Source: Pseudomonadota bacterium
GTDB taxonomy: Bacteria; Pseudomonadota; Gammaproteobacteria; Burkholderiales; Rhodocyclaceae
NCBI GenBank assembly: GCA_018261905.1
Contig: JAGTRU010000026.1
Coordinates: forward strand, 1-64,000
DNA length: 64,000 nucleotides
Direction: 5' to 3'
The first letter of the stretch is position 1. Each line of letters starts with the position of its first letter. Made by a program: the position numbers and the translations under genes. The notes below the pieces were generated by a model. It did not search any database, was not told the origin of the DNA, and saw nothing but the letters and a program-made list of their open reading frames with translations. Below, piece after piece: positions 41,971-50,239 of this stretch.

Positions 41971-41996
41971 AAAAAAACCCCGCCAACCTGGCGGGG
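41971..41996 (-). terminator. Terminator downstream of the phasin gene
   Basis: On the minus strand a stem formed by CCCCGCC (41978-41984) and GGCGGGG (41990-41996) is followed by a run of seven T's. It ends the phasin transcript. It may also act for hflX, whose stop is about 55 bases away on the other strand. Confidence 0.8.
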
Positions 41997-42022
41997 CGGG
42001 GTGTTGCCGAGGGGGAAGGGAA

Positions 42023-42559
42023 TTACTTGCTCTTCTTGACCGCGGCCGTCGCTGCCTTGGTCGCCGTGGCGATATTGGCCTGCGCCACTTCGGAGAATTG
42101 CTTGGCCGCCGTGTTCATGTTGCCGAAGGCGGAATTGGCCGCGGCGATGGCGCTCTGGATGGCGGCGAAGGCGCTTTCCGAGCCGGCCGGGGCGGACTTG
42201 GCGGCTTGCTCGAGAAGGCCGGACACCGTCTTCTGGAAGCCACTGAACTGGGCTTCGACCAGCTTGGCCAGTTCCTGCTGGGTTTGGGAAGTGATTTCAT
42301 ACATCGACTTGGAGTAGGCAATGGCCTTGTCGACGGCCGGTTGGGCCAGCGCAGTCTGCGCTGCAATGGCCGCCTGCGGGTCCTTGGCATTGAGGATGGC
42401 CTTGATCCCGGAGACGTTTTCTTCCAGTGCCGAACGGGCGGTGTTCAGGTTCAGCGAAGCGATTTGTTCGGCCGAGGCGAGTGCCGTATTGGCCACGGCC
42501 AGCAGCGAATCGATGGTCTCTTTGTTGGCGGCGACGAATTTTTCATTGTTGAAGGTCAT
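42023..42559 (-). CDS. phaP: Phasin (PHA granule-associated protein)
   Basis: This 178-residue amphipathic helical protein is rich in Ala, Gln, Glu and Lys. The start MTFNNEKFVAANKETIDSLL and the block ASLNLNTARSALEENVSGIKAILNAKDPQ (in parts) are the phasin pattern. The C-terminus AATKAATAAVKKSK-like is Lys-rich. It should coat polyhydroxyalkanoate granules, which indicates PHA storage. An ATG at 42559 is preceded by AGGAG. A GC-rich palindrome lies in the promoter region. Confidence 0.93.
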   Translation of the reverse strand: MTFNNEKFVAANKETIDSLLAVANTALASAEQIASLNLNTARSALEENVSGIKAILNAKDPQAAIAAQTALAQPAVDKAIAYSKSMYEITSQTQQELAKLVEAQFSGFQKTVSGLLEQAAKSAPAGSESAFAAIQSAIAAANSAFGNMNTAAKQFSEVAQANIATATKAATAAVKKSK

Positions 42560-42623
42560 GGGTAACTCCTAAGTTAAGGCGACGAATTTATTCTCGGGTT
42601 GGTATAAGGCGCACATCTCAATA

Positions 42624-42638
42624 TGCTGCTGGGCAGCA
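42624..42638. promoter_or_regulatory. TGC-rich palindrome upstream of the phasin gene
   Basis: TGCTGCTGGGCAGCA is a perfect 6-bp inverted repeat with a 3-bp spacer, 65 bases before the phaP start. A related TTGCTGC occurs near 42659. PhaR repressors bind TGC-rich sequences near phasin genes, so this is a candidate PhaR operator. The rest of 42560-42766 shows nothing further. Confidence 0.45.
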
Positions 42639-42766
42639 ATTTATTTGTATCGCATTTTTGCTGCGGTAGGCAAGCGACTTCACGACAAAATCTGAGCGCC
42701 ATGGCCTAGGGCCGTTCGTCTGCTGCGCGATGGGAGCGGTTCGGCTACCCCAAGGGGCCGCGGCGG

Positions 42767-43093
42767 CTAATGCGTGAAGCTGCTGCTGCCGCTCTCCTCG
42801 CTGCGGCGATTGTTGCGTAGGTTGTCCGGGCGCCGCTTGCGTCCTTCCTGGGGGTGGGCCTCATTGACCAGCAGGTTGCGACCGGCAAAGTCCTTGCCAT
42901 TGAGCCCGGCAATCGCGGCTTGGGCTTGCTCGGCGGTGCTCATTTCGATAAAGCCGAATCCCTTGGAGCGTCCGGTTTCGCGATCCGTGATGACCTTTGC
43001 CGAGCGGACCTTGCCGTACAACGCGAACAACTGTTCGAGGTCGTTGTTTTCAATGTTGTAGTTCAGGTTGGCGACATAAAGGGTGATATTCAA
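42767..43093 (-). CDS. RRM-type RNA-binding protein
   Basis: This 108-residue protein has one RNA-recognition motif: LYVANLNYNI (RNP2) near the N-terminus and GFGFIEM (RNP1) near residue 46, followed by a basic, Arg/Asn-rich tail. Such small glycine/arginine-tail RRM proteins are cold- or stress-induced in many bacteria. The start is a TTG at 43093 with a strong GAGGAG seven bases upstream; there is no ATG in position. The 257-base leader before it may be regulatory. Confidence 0.9.
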   Translation of the reverse strand: MNITLYVANLNYNIENNDLEQLFALYGKVRSAKVITDRETGRSKGFGFIEMSTAEQAQAAIAGLNGKDFAGRNLLVNEAHPQEGRKRRPDNLRNNRRSEESGSSSFTH

Positions 43094-43350
43094 GGCGATT
43101 CTCCTCTAATTGGGAAATTGGGCTGGGCACTCTTCAATCCACCCTTTTTGGCGAGAATTTCCGAGCAAGACGCCCCTCTGTTGAGTATTTTGTTTGGCAT
43201 ATCCGACGGGGCAAAGCCTAGCGCATGGCGAGTGGTTTTTCTGTCAGCCGATTCCGTGAGCTGAGTCAGAAAACGACTACATATACCGAAAAAATATTCG
43301 GGATTGGCGCCCATTGCCCCGCGGCGATGACTCGCCGTCAGTCCGGGCGC

Positions 43351-44715
43351 TCAGCGCTTCTCGTGCCGCCGATTGGTGACGGGCGGGCGTTGGCTGCGCC
43401 GCAATTTCCGGCGGGCATAGAGATTCATCAGCGGCGTCACGGAAATGCCGTGGACGACGATGGAGACGGCGACCGTGCTCAGCGTCAGACTGATGATCTG
43501 ATCGATCAGCGGCGCCGGCAGGCCGTGGTGGATGGCGAACATCAGGTAGTAGATGGAGCCGATGCCACGAATGCCGAACCACGAAATGAGCGCCCGTTGA
43601 TCTCCCGAAACCGCCGCCCCGAGCAGGCCGAGCCACACCGCCAGCGGCCGCAGCACGACGAAGAGCAGCGCAATGAAGGCCAGGGTGGCGCCGTCGATCC
43701 GGCAGTAGGGCAGCATGGCGCCGACGATGAGGACGACGACCAACTCGACGATGCGTTCGAGCTGTTCGTTGAAGCCGCGTACGGCCTGCATCATGTAGGC
43801 CCCGGCCAAGTCGGGATGGGTGGCTACCGCGAGGTGCTCTTCCTTGCCTTGCAAGCCGGCCGGCCCGGATTTCGGCGGCGGTTTACTGCGCGCATCTTCC
43901 TTGACGCGCTGCAGCGCCAGACCGGCGGCAAAAACCGCGAGAAAGCCCGAGGCCGCGACGATTTGCGCCACCCCGAAGGCCAGCGCGATAAGGCCGAGGG
44001 CCAGGAATTCGTCGAGCCCGAGAGCCTCCTGGTGATGGGTGCGCAAATAGACGACCAACTGGCCGATCATGGTGCCGAGCAGCGCTCCGACCAACAGCCC
44101 GCCGGCCAGCGACCACCCGACATCGAGCGCCAGCCAGCGCCAGCCCATGTGTCCCAGGTCATGCTGGCCGAGCAGGCCGAGGCCGAGCATGACGAAGGGG
44201 AAAGCGGCGCCGTCGTTGAGGCCGCCTTCGCCGGTCAGGCTGAAACGCAGGCGGTCGCGGTCGCCCGGTTCGTCGACCTGGACATCGGCGGCGAGAACCG
44301 GGTCGGTCGGCGCCAGGATGCCGCCGAGCAGGATGGCCGCGGCGAGGGGGAGATGGAGAAGATAGACGCCGACGACAGTGATCAGGGCGATGGTCAGGAC
44401 CATCGACAGCAGTGCCAGGCGCAATGGCAGGCGCCATTGCCGGCTGGCCAGCGGGAGCCCGAGCTTGAGGCCGACCGAGAACAGCGATATGAGCAGCGCG
44501 ATTTCTGCCACCCGTTCGAGGAGTAGCGGCATCAGGCGCGGATTGGGTGTCATCAGACCCCAGCCGGCGCTGCCCAGGCCGTAACCGACCGCCAGATAGA
44601 GCATCGAGGCGCTGAGCGGCAGGCGTTTGAGCAGAGAGCCGGCGAGCGCCATGGTGATGAGCAGGGCACCGATAATCAGCGCCCAGATTGAGAAAGAGAT
44701 CGTTGCCGGTTCCAT
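43351..44715 (-). CDS. Na+/H+ antiporter, CPA1 family
   Basis: This roughly 454-residue membrane protein has 12 or so hydrophobic helices. LGGILAPTDPVLAADVQV carries the CPA1 ion-site Asp, FSLTGEGGLNDGAAFPF is the second family motif, and WFGIRGIGSIYYLMFAIHHG is the late conserved helix. It exchanges Na+ (or K+) for H+ and so helps pH and salt homeostasis. The start is chosen at 44715 (MEPATISFSIW). The frame stays open to an ATG at 44853, but that adds a Pro-rich segment unlike the family. Confidence 0.85.
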   Translation of the reverse strand: MEPATISFSIWALIIGALLITMALAGSLLKRLPLSASMLYLAVGYGLGSAGWGLMTPNPRLMPLLLERVAEIALLISLFSVGLKLGLPLASRQWRLPLRLALLSMVLTIALITVVGVYLLHLPLAAAILLGGILAPTDPVLAADVQVDEPGDRDRLRFSLTGEGGLNDGAAFPFVMLGLGLLGQHDLGHMGWRWLALDVGWSLAGGLLVGALLGTMIGQLVVYLRTHHQEALGLDEFLALGLIALAFGVAQIVAASGFLAVFAAGLALQRVKEDARSKPPPKSGPAGLQGKEEHLAVATHPDLAGAYMMQAVRGFNEQLERIVELVVVLIVGAMLPYCRIDGATLAFIALLFVVLRPLAVWLGLLGAAVSGDQRALISWFGIRGIGSIYYLMFAIHHGLPAPLIDQIISLTLSTVAVSIVVHGISVTPLMNLYARRKLRRSQRPPVTNRRHEKR

Positions 44716-45033
44716 GTGCTTTTCGCCGCTGCCGTCGGGCAAATTTTTCGGGAGCTGATCGGGCGCCATAGGCAAAGGCCGCAGCGAGATGCGGGCGGTG
44801 CCGGATAACGGAGCCGTTACCGGGAATGCCGGTGGTCGATGCGCTTCGTCCATGGCTAGGCCACGCCGCGCCGGAATGGTTCAGTCGGTCCGGAATAATT
44901 CGCGCCATTTGCCTTGCTCGGTAAGGCGGTCGAAGCAGATTTGCCGACGCAAGGTGCGCTTAGGCGTATGGTGGTGGATTGCACCTATTCCCCAACGGAC
45001 TGTCCACCAGTTCCCCTTGCCGGCGAGATCAGA

Positions 45034-46662
45034 ATGAAAACAGCAGCCCAACTGGCGGAACTCTTTCCCCACGCCGACGACGTTCCCGCCGATTACCGCA
45101 TCCTGGCGCCGATTCACCAGCGCGCCATCCTCATCAACGGCGAGATGCGCATCTGGAAAGGCGCGACGCGCGCCGTCCATTCGCCGGTCTGCGTCAGCGA
45201 CGGCGACGGGCATTTGGCTCATGTCGAGCTGGGCAGTGTGCCGGTGACCGGCACGGTCGAGGCCGATGCGGCGCTGGCCGCGGCCGTCACCGCCTACGAT
45301 CACGGCCGCGGCCAGTGGCCGAACCTGTCGGTGGCCGAGCGCATCGCCTGTGTCGTCGATTTCACTGGCCAGATCGTTGCTCGCCGACGCGAGATCGTGA
45401 ACCTGATCATGTGGGAAATCGGCAAGAGCCTGGCCGATTCGCAGAAGGAATTCGACCGCACCATCGACTACATCCGCGCCACCATCGAGGAACTGAAGCG
45501 CCTCGACAACAGCAATTCGCGCTTCGAGATCGTCGACGGCACGATCGCCCAGATCCGCCGCTCGCCGGTCGGCATCGCGCTGTGCATGGGGCCCTACAAC
45601 TACCCGATGAACGAGACTTTCAGCACCCTGATCCCGGCGCTGATCATGGGCAATGTCGTGCTCTTCAAGCCGCCGCGCTTCGGCGTGCTGCTCTATTACC
45701 CGATGCTCGAGGCCTTCCGCAGCGCCTTCCCGCCCGGCGTCATCAATATCGTCTACGGCCAGGGGCATGTCGTCGTGCCACACATCATGGGCTCCGGCCA
45801 GGTCAATGTGCTGGCCCTGATCGGTTCCTCGGAAGTGGCCGACCAACTCAAGAAATCGCACCCGAAAACCAACCGCTTGCGCGCCATCCTTGGTCTCGGC
45901 GCCAAGAACGCGGCGATCATCATGCCGGATGCCGACATTGAACTGACGGTCAAGGAATGCATTACCGGCGCGCTGTCCTTCAACGGCCAGCGCTGCACGG
46001 CGATCAAGATGATCCTCGTCCACCAGTCGATCGCCGAAACCTTCCTCCGGCGTTTCTGCGAGGAGGTCGGCAAGCTGGCCATCGGCATGCCGTGGGAGCC
46101 GGGCGTCATGCTGACGCCCTTGCCCGAGATGGAAATGGTCGCCTACATGAACGAATGCATCGCCGATGCCGTGGACAAGGGCGCCAAGGTGATCAATCCC
46201 GGCGGCGGCACGACGGTCGAGACGCTGTTCTATCCGGCGGTACTTTTTCCGGTCAAGGAGGGCATGAAGCTCTACCGCGAGGAACAGTTCGGACCGATCA
46301 TCCCGGTCGCCACCTTCGAGGACATCGAAACGCCGCTCGACTACGTGATCACCTCCGACCATGGCCAGCAGGTGGCGATTTTCGGCAGCAATCCGGAGCA
46401 GATCGCCTCCCTGGTCGACACCCTGGTTAACCAGGTTTGCCGGGTCAATATCAATTGCCAGTGCCAGCGCGGCCCCGACGTCTTCCCCTTCGTCGGGCGC
46501 AAGGATTCGGCCGAAGGAACCTTATCCGTTCACGATGCCCTGCGCGCCTTCTCGATCCGCACCATGGTCGCCGCCAAGCAGACCGAAGCCTCGAAAAAGC
46601 TGCTCGATGCCATCGTGCTCGGCAACAAGTCGAATTTCATCAATACCCACTTCATTCTTTGA
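45034..46662 (+). CDS. gapN: NADP-dependent glyceraldehyde-3-phosphate dehydrogenase-like aldehyde dehydrogenase
   Basis: This 542-residue member of the aldehyde dehydrogenase superfamily resembles GapN (NP-GAPDH) enzymes. Catalytic Cys C321 is in SFNGQRCTAIK, and the oxyanion-site Asn-containing block is GPYNYPMNETF. The ELGGK motif, with its general-base Glu, is replaced by LGLGAKN, leaving Gly287 at the Glu position. The substrate is therefore uncertain; oxidation of glyceraldehyde-3-phosphate without phosphorylation is the family assignment. It is divergent from the antiporter and has no operon partner. Confidence 0.82.
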   Translation: MKTAAQLAELFPHADDVPADYRILAPIHQRAILINGEMRIWKGATRAVHSPVCVSDGDGHLAHVELGSVPVTGTVEADAALAAAVTAYDHGRGQWPNLSVAERIACVVDFTGQIVARRREIVNLIMWEIGKSLADSQKEFDRTIDYIRATIEELKRLDNSNSRFEIVDGTIAQIRRSPVGIALCMGPYNYPMNETFSTLIPALIMGNVVLFKPPRFGVLLYYPMLEAFRSAFPPGVINIVYGQGHVVVPHIMGSGQVNVLALIGSSEVADQLKKSHPKTNRLRAILGLGAKNAAIIMPDADIELTVKECITGALSFNGQRCTAIKMILVHQSIAETFLRRFCEEVGKLAIGMPWEPGVMLTPLPEMEMVAYMNECIADAVDKGAKVINPGGGTTVETLFYPAVLFPVKEGMKLYREEQFGPIIPVATFEDIETPLDYVITSDHGQQVAIFGSNPEQIASLVDTLVNQVCRVNINCQCQRGPDVFPFVGRKDSAEGTLSVHDALRAFSIRTMVAAKQTEASKKLLDAIVLGNKSNFINTHFIL

Positions 46663-46798
46663 GAACGGGAATGCCGGATAGTCTTGCCTAAATTAATCCG
46701 AACATTGGAACAGCTTGACATATTTGAGCAACAGTCCTCGGGCATAATATGACGAAGTGCCGCCCGGCGCTTCGTGCAATTGCCTTCAGGAGCCTGTC

Positions 46799-46972
46799 AT
46801 GACGGCGCAACGTCCCGTTTGTCCGGAATGCGGTGAGCGGAGTCTGATCAGAATTCACCGCCGCATGATCGACCGCTTGTTGGGCATATTCGTCAAGGTG
46901 CATCGTTATCGTTGCGAGGAATTCCCCTGTCGCTGGGAAGGTCGGCTGAAAGTGCCGAAAGTGTCCGGCTGA
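46799..46972 (+). CDS. Small zinc-ribbon-like protein
   Basis: This 57-residue protein begins MTAQRPVCPECGERSLI and ends with YRCEEFPCRWEGRLKVPKV. Cys pairs CPEC and C-x5-C suggest a zinc ribbon. The ribosome site CAGGAG fits the ATG at 46799. It is transcribed alone, between gapN and proQ. The function is unknown. Confidence 0.65.
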   Translation: MTAQRPVCPECGERSLIRIHRRMIDRLLGIFVKVHRYRCEEFPCRWEGRLKVPKVSG

Positions 46973-47040
46973 GTGCGGGTTTGGCCAAGGCGGTCGAGGC
47001 TGTTTCATGCATCGTCGTTTCGCCCTGGCGGGCCGGGGAT

Positions 47041-47487
47041 TTAGCCGGGGCGCCCGAACTTGGCGAGTAGCTGATCCATTTTTTCCGTGCGCTGGCGCTC
47101 GGCCTGGGCTGCTTTCTCGGCGGCCACGGCCGCTTCTTTTTCCGCCCGCCGCTTGTCGGCTTCCTTTTTCAGGCGCTCGCGAATGGCTTCCAGGGCGTAT
47201 GCCCGGTGCACCTCCGTCACTTCGTCGGCGGTGTTGCCGTCGAGATCGAAGCGTACCGTCGCTTTTTCCATGACTTTCAGATAGCGCAACGAGTTGGTGT
47301 GAATGCCGAGGGCGATACGCAGGGTCTTGCGTTCCAGATCCGGCAAGCGGGCCTGCAACTGTTTGTCGATGCCGATGGCCAGTGGCTGGCAATCACGGAA
47401 AACCGCGAAATCGGCCTGCAGTTTCTTGAGCAGGGCGCGCGGACTCTGGCTGGGAGCGGCGTCGGGTGTGGCAGTGGCGGTGTTCAT
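47041..47487 (-). CDS. proQ: ProQ/FinO-family RNA chaperone
   Basis: This 148-residue protein has the FinO/ProQ domain over residues 15-105 (ALLKKLQADFAVFRDCQPLAIGIDKQL, in parts, and LRIALGIHTNSLRYLKVM). A charged, Ala/Glu/Lys-rich helical tail follows. ProQ proteins bind structured small RNAs and 3' ends. It is divergent from ugpB. The short form lacks the C-terminal Tudor-like domain of E. coli ProQ. Confidence 0.88.
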   Translation of the reverse strand: MNTATATPDAAPSQSPRALLKKLQADFAVFRDCQPLAIGIDKQLQARLPDLERKTLRIALGIHTNSLRYLKVMEKATVRFDLDGNTADEVTEVHRAYALEAIRERLKKEADKRRAEKEAAVAAEKAAQAERQRTEKMDQLLAKFGRPG

Positions 47488-47607
47488 CGTTCGCGAAAGT
47501 CATATGGGATGTGCGGAGGGGTGGAGCGTATCACACCGCGTGTGGAGCGAGTGATTCGGCAGGTGGTGTTTGCCCGGCCGCGGCCGGCAACTGTCAGATT
47601 CGAGCGC

Positions 47608-47613
47608 TATAAT
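47608..47613 (+). promoter_or_regulatory. Sigma-70 -10 element before ugpB
   Basis: A consensus TATAAT at 47608-47613 lies 30 bases before the ugpB start. The matching -35 region is weak. The promoter drives the ugpB-ugpQ pair. Confidence 0.5.
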
Positions 47614-47642
47614 CAGACGCTTTGCGATTCACAGGAGTCTTC

Positions 47643-48941
47643 ATGTCGTATCTGATTCGTCCTCTGCTAGCCGCCTGCGGCCTGGCCGTGGCCTTCTCTG
47701 CCAGTGCCGCCAAGCCGGCCAAGTCTGCTGCCAAGCAGCCCGTGGCCCCCGTCGCCGCGGCCGATTTCGAACTGGCGCACAATCTTGGTCCGACGGGCGA
47801 AGAGCAGTTGCGCGCTGTGGTCGAGCGCTTCAACAAGGAAAAAGGCGGCAACCTGAAACTGGTTCGCCTGGAAAAAGATGCGAAGCCGGTCGGACTTAAC
47901 CTGATACGGCGTTACGACATGGGCGACGTGCTGACCCTGCCGAAGAATTTCCTGCCCTTGTATGCGGTCATGGCCAAGGCTGGTCAGCCCTTGAACGGCA
48001 ACGATTTCTCGGCCGATCTGAAAGCCGGTGTGGTCGATGGCAAGGGGCGCGTGGTTGCCCTGCCGCTGGTTTATTCGACCCCGGTCCTCTTCTACAACAA
48101 GAACGCCTTCCGCAAGGCCAAGCTGGATCCGGATCAGCCGCCGAAGACCTGGTTCGAGATGCAGGGCATGCTCGACAAGTTGCAGGATGCCGGTTATGCC
48201 TGTCCGTATACCTCGTCCTGGCCGGTCTGGGTGCATCTCGATAACGTCAGCGCCATTTCCGGCGTGCCGGCGGTAAGCGACAAGGGACAACTGATTTTCA
48301 ACGGTCTGCCCCAGGTCAAGCATGTCGCCATGATGGCGACCTGGAGCAAAGCCGGCTATTTCCGTACCTTCGGCCGACGGGCCGAAGCCAGCGACAAGTT
48401 CCGTGATGGCGAATGCGCGATGATCACCACCGACTCCCGCGAACACGTCGATTTCCGTGATGCCAAGGGCGTCGAACTGGGCGTTGCGGCGCTGCCTTAC
48501 CATGACGACGTCTATGGCGGTCGGCAGAACTCGCTGGCCGACGGTGCTTCGTTGTGGGTCGGGGCCGGGCGTTCGCCGGCCGAATACAAGCAGGCGGCAA
48601 AGTTCGTTTCCTTCCTGCTGTCGCCGGAAATCCAAATCGAAATGGTCCGCGTCTACGGTGGTCTGCCGCTCACTTCGGCCGCCCGGGCGGCGGCGCGCAG
48701 CAAGATCCTGCGCGATGGCGACCAGACGCTGGAGATTGCCTACGCCTCGCTACGTGGTCGCGGTGCGAACCCGGCGGCGCACGTCTCCGATACCGACCCG
48801 GTGCGCATTGTCGCCAACGAGGAACTGGAAGCCGTGTGGTCCGACAAGAAGCCGGCCAAGGCGGCACTCGATACCGCCGTCAGCCGGGGCAATGCGGTGC
48901 TCAACGCCAAGCCGGCGCTGAAGAAGACGCAACCCTTCTGA
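47643..48941 (+). CDS. ugpB: Glycerol-3-phosphate-type ABC transporter substrate-binding protein (UgpB-like)
   Basis: This 432-residue periplasmic protein has a signal peptide cleaved after about residue 22. The body has the UgpB pattern: LVYSTPVLFYNKNAFRKAKLDPDQPPKTWFEM (in parts) and FVSFLLSPEIQIEMVRVYGGLPLTSAARAA (in parts). It should bind sn-glycerol-3-phosphate or glycerophosphodiesters. The ATG at 47643 follows CAGGAG. ugpQ follows with a one-base overlap. The usual ugpA, ugpE and ugpC are missing from this location. Confidence 0.88.
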   Translation: MSYLIRPLLAACGLAVAFSASAAKPAKSAAKQPVAPVAAADFELAHNLGPTGEEQLRAVVERFNKEKGGNLKLVRLEKDAKPVGLNLIRRYDMGDVLTLPKNFLPLYAVMAKAGQPLNGNDFSADLKAGVVDGKGRVVALPLVYSTPVLFYNKNAFRKAKLDPDQPPKTWFEMQGMLDKLQDAGYACPYTSSWPVWVHLDNVSAISGVPAVSDKGQLIFNGLPQVKHVAMMATWSKAGYFRTFGRRAEASDKFRDGECAMITTDSREHVDFRDAKGVELGVAALPYHDDVYGGRQNSLADGASLWVGAGRSPAEYKQAAKFVSFLLSPEIQIEMVRVYGGLPLTSAARAAARSKILRDGDQTLEIAYASLRGRGANPAAHVSDTDPVRIVANEELEAVWSDKKPAKAALDTAVSRGNAVLNAKPALKKTQPF

Positions 48942-49684
48942 TGTCGGTGCCGCTGCCGCGCTGGTTGGCTCATCGCGGTGGCGGCTCGCTCGCCCCGGAA
49001 AATACCCTGGCCGGCATCCGCCTGGCGGCCCGTCTGGGCTATCGGGCGGTCGAGTTCGATGTCATGCTGAGTGGCGACGGCACGCCGCTCCTCATCCATG
49101 ACGAGACCCTGGAACGGACCACCAACGGTACCGGTCGTGTCGGCGAGACGTCGGATGCGCGGCTTTTTTCGCTCGATGCCGGGAATGGCGAACGTCTCCC
49201 CCGTTTGTCCGAGGCGGCCGCCCTGTGTCGCGCCTACGGTCTGCTGGCCAATGTCGAAATCAAGCCGAGCAGCGGCTGCGAGGTGCCGACGGCGGAAGTC
49301 GTCGCCCGCCAGTGTGCCCTTCTCTGGCAGGGGGCGGCAGTGCAGCCGGTGCTGTCGTCCTTTTCGCTGGCTGCGCTGGAGGTTGCCCGCGACCTGGCGC
49401 CCCAGATCCGACGCGGCGTGCTGTGGGAGACGCCACCGGCCGACTGGCCGCGGGACGTCGAGCGGCTCCGGGCGTCTTCGCTGCATTGCAGCGCCGCTCG
49501 GTTGAGCGACGAGGTGCTGGGCGAAGCGCAGGCCCGGGGCATCCCGCTGCTCTGTTACACGGTCAATGCGCCGGACGTCGCGGCCGGACTATTCGGGCGC
49601 GGCGTCAGCGCCCTGTTTACCGATCGCCTGGACCTCTTCGCAGCGGAAACAGGTGCTTACAAAGCCTTGCATTTGGGCGGCTGA
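48941..49684 (+). CDS. ugpQ: Glycerophosphodiester phosphodiesterase (UgpQ/GlpQ-like)
   Basis: This 247-residue cytoplasmic-type enzyme has no signal peptide. LAHRGGGSLAPENTLAG (residues 9-25), EFDVMLSGDGTPLLIHDETLERTTNG (in parts) and NVEIKP are the GDPD catalytic blocks, with HRG...E, ExD and HD residues. It hydrolyses glycerophosphodiesters to glycerol-3-phosphate and alcohol. The ATG overlaps the ugpB stop, indicating coupling. Confidence 0.92.
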   Translation: MSVPLPRWLAHRGGGSLAPENTLAGIRLAARLGYRAVEFDVMLSGDGTPLLIHDETLERTTNGTGRVGETSDARLFSLDAGNGERLPRLSEAAALCRAYGLLANVEIKPSSGCEVPTAEVVARQCALLWQGAAVQPVLSSFSLAALEVARDLAPQIRRGVLWETPPADWPRDVERLRASSLHCSAARLSDEVLGEAQARGIPLLCYTVNAPDVAAGLFGRGVSALFTDRLDLFAAETGAYKALHLGG

Positions 49685-49746
49685 TTTTCACCCGGTTTTA
49701 CCTTCTAATTCGCTTCAGGGAATTCACCCGCTCTGAGGAGAAAAAC

Positions 49747-50100
49747 ATGAAGCAGATTAAAGTCCTGGTCGCCATCGCCCTGGCAGTTCCCCTGTTCGCC
49801 TTGGCCCAGGCCAATACGCCGCGCGTCGATCAGCGCGCCGCCAATCAGCAGCAGCGCATCGATCAGGGGGTCGCCTCGGGTAGCCTGACGCCGCGCGAGG
49901 CCAATCGTCTGGAGCGGGGGCAACTGCATGTCGACAGGATGGAAGCCCGGGCCAAGGCCGACGGCGTGGTGACCAACCGGGAGCGAGCCCGCCTGCATCA
50001 GGCCCAGGATGTGCAAAGTCGCCGCATCTACAGCCAGAAGCATGACCGGCAGCACGATTACAACCATAACGGCTTGCTCGATCGGCCGCGTCGTCGCTGA
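49747..50100 (+). CDS. Small periplasmic protein with charged repeat-like body
   Basis: This 117-residue protein has a signal peptide (MKQIKVLVAIALAVPLFALAQA) and a mature region rich in Arg, Gln, Ala and Glu (RVDQRAANQQQRIDQGVASG, HVDRMEARAKADGVVTNRER). The form resembles short EF-hand-free periplasmic proteins of unknown function found in betaproteobacteria. GAGGAG precedes the start. A terminator follows. Confidence 0.75.
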   Translation: MKQIKVLVAIALAVPLFALAQANTPRVDQRAANQQQRIDQGVASGSLTPREANRLERGQLHVDRMEARAKADGVVTNRERARLHQAQDVQSRRIYSQKHDRQHDYNHNGLLDRPRRR

Positions 50101-50123
50101 TTACCGCGCCGAGCCGGCCCGCC

Positions 50124-50152
50124 GACCCGCCTTGTGGCGGGTCTTTCGTTTT
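50124..50152 (+). terminator. Terminator after the small periplasmic-protein gene
   Basis: An 8-bp perfect stem GACCCGCC (50124-50131) / GGCGGGTC (50136-50143) with loop TTGT is followed by a T-rich tract (TTTCGTTTT). It separates this gene from alaS. Confidence 0.85.
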
Positions 50153-50239
50153 GGCTGTTGCGTAGAGCCTGCACTGCTGGCGGGTGGTTTCATTTAAAAT
50201 CACGCCTTTCGAATTCCATGCCTTTAGGGCCGCCAGCTT

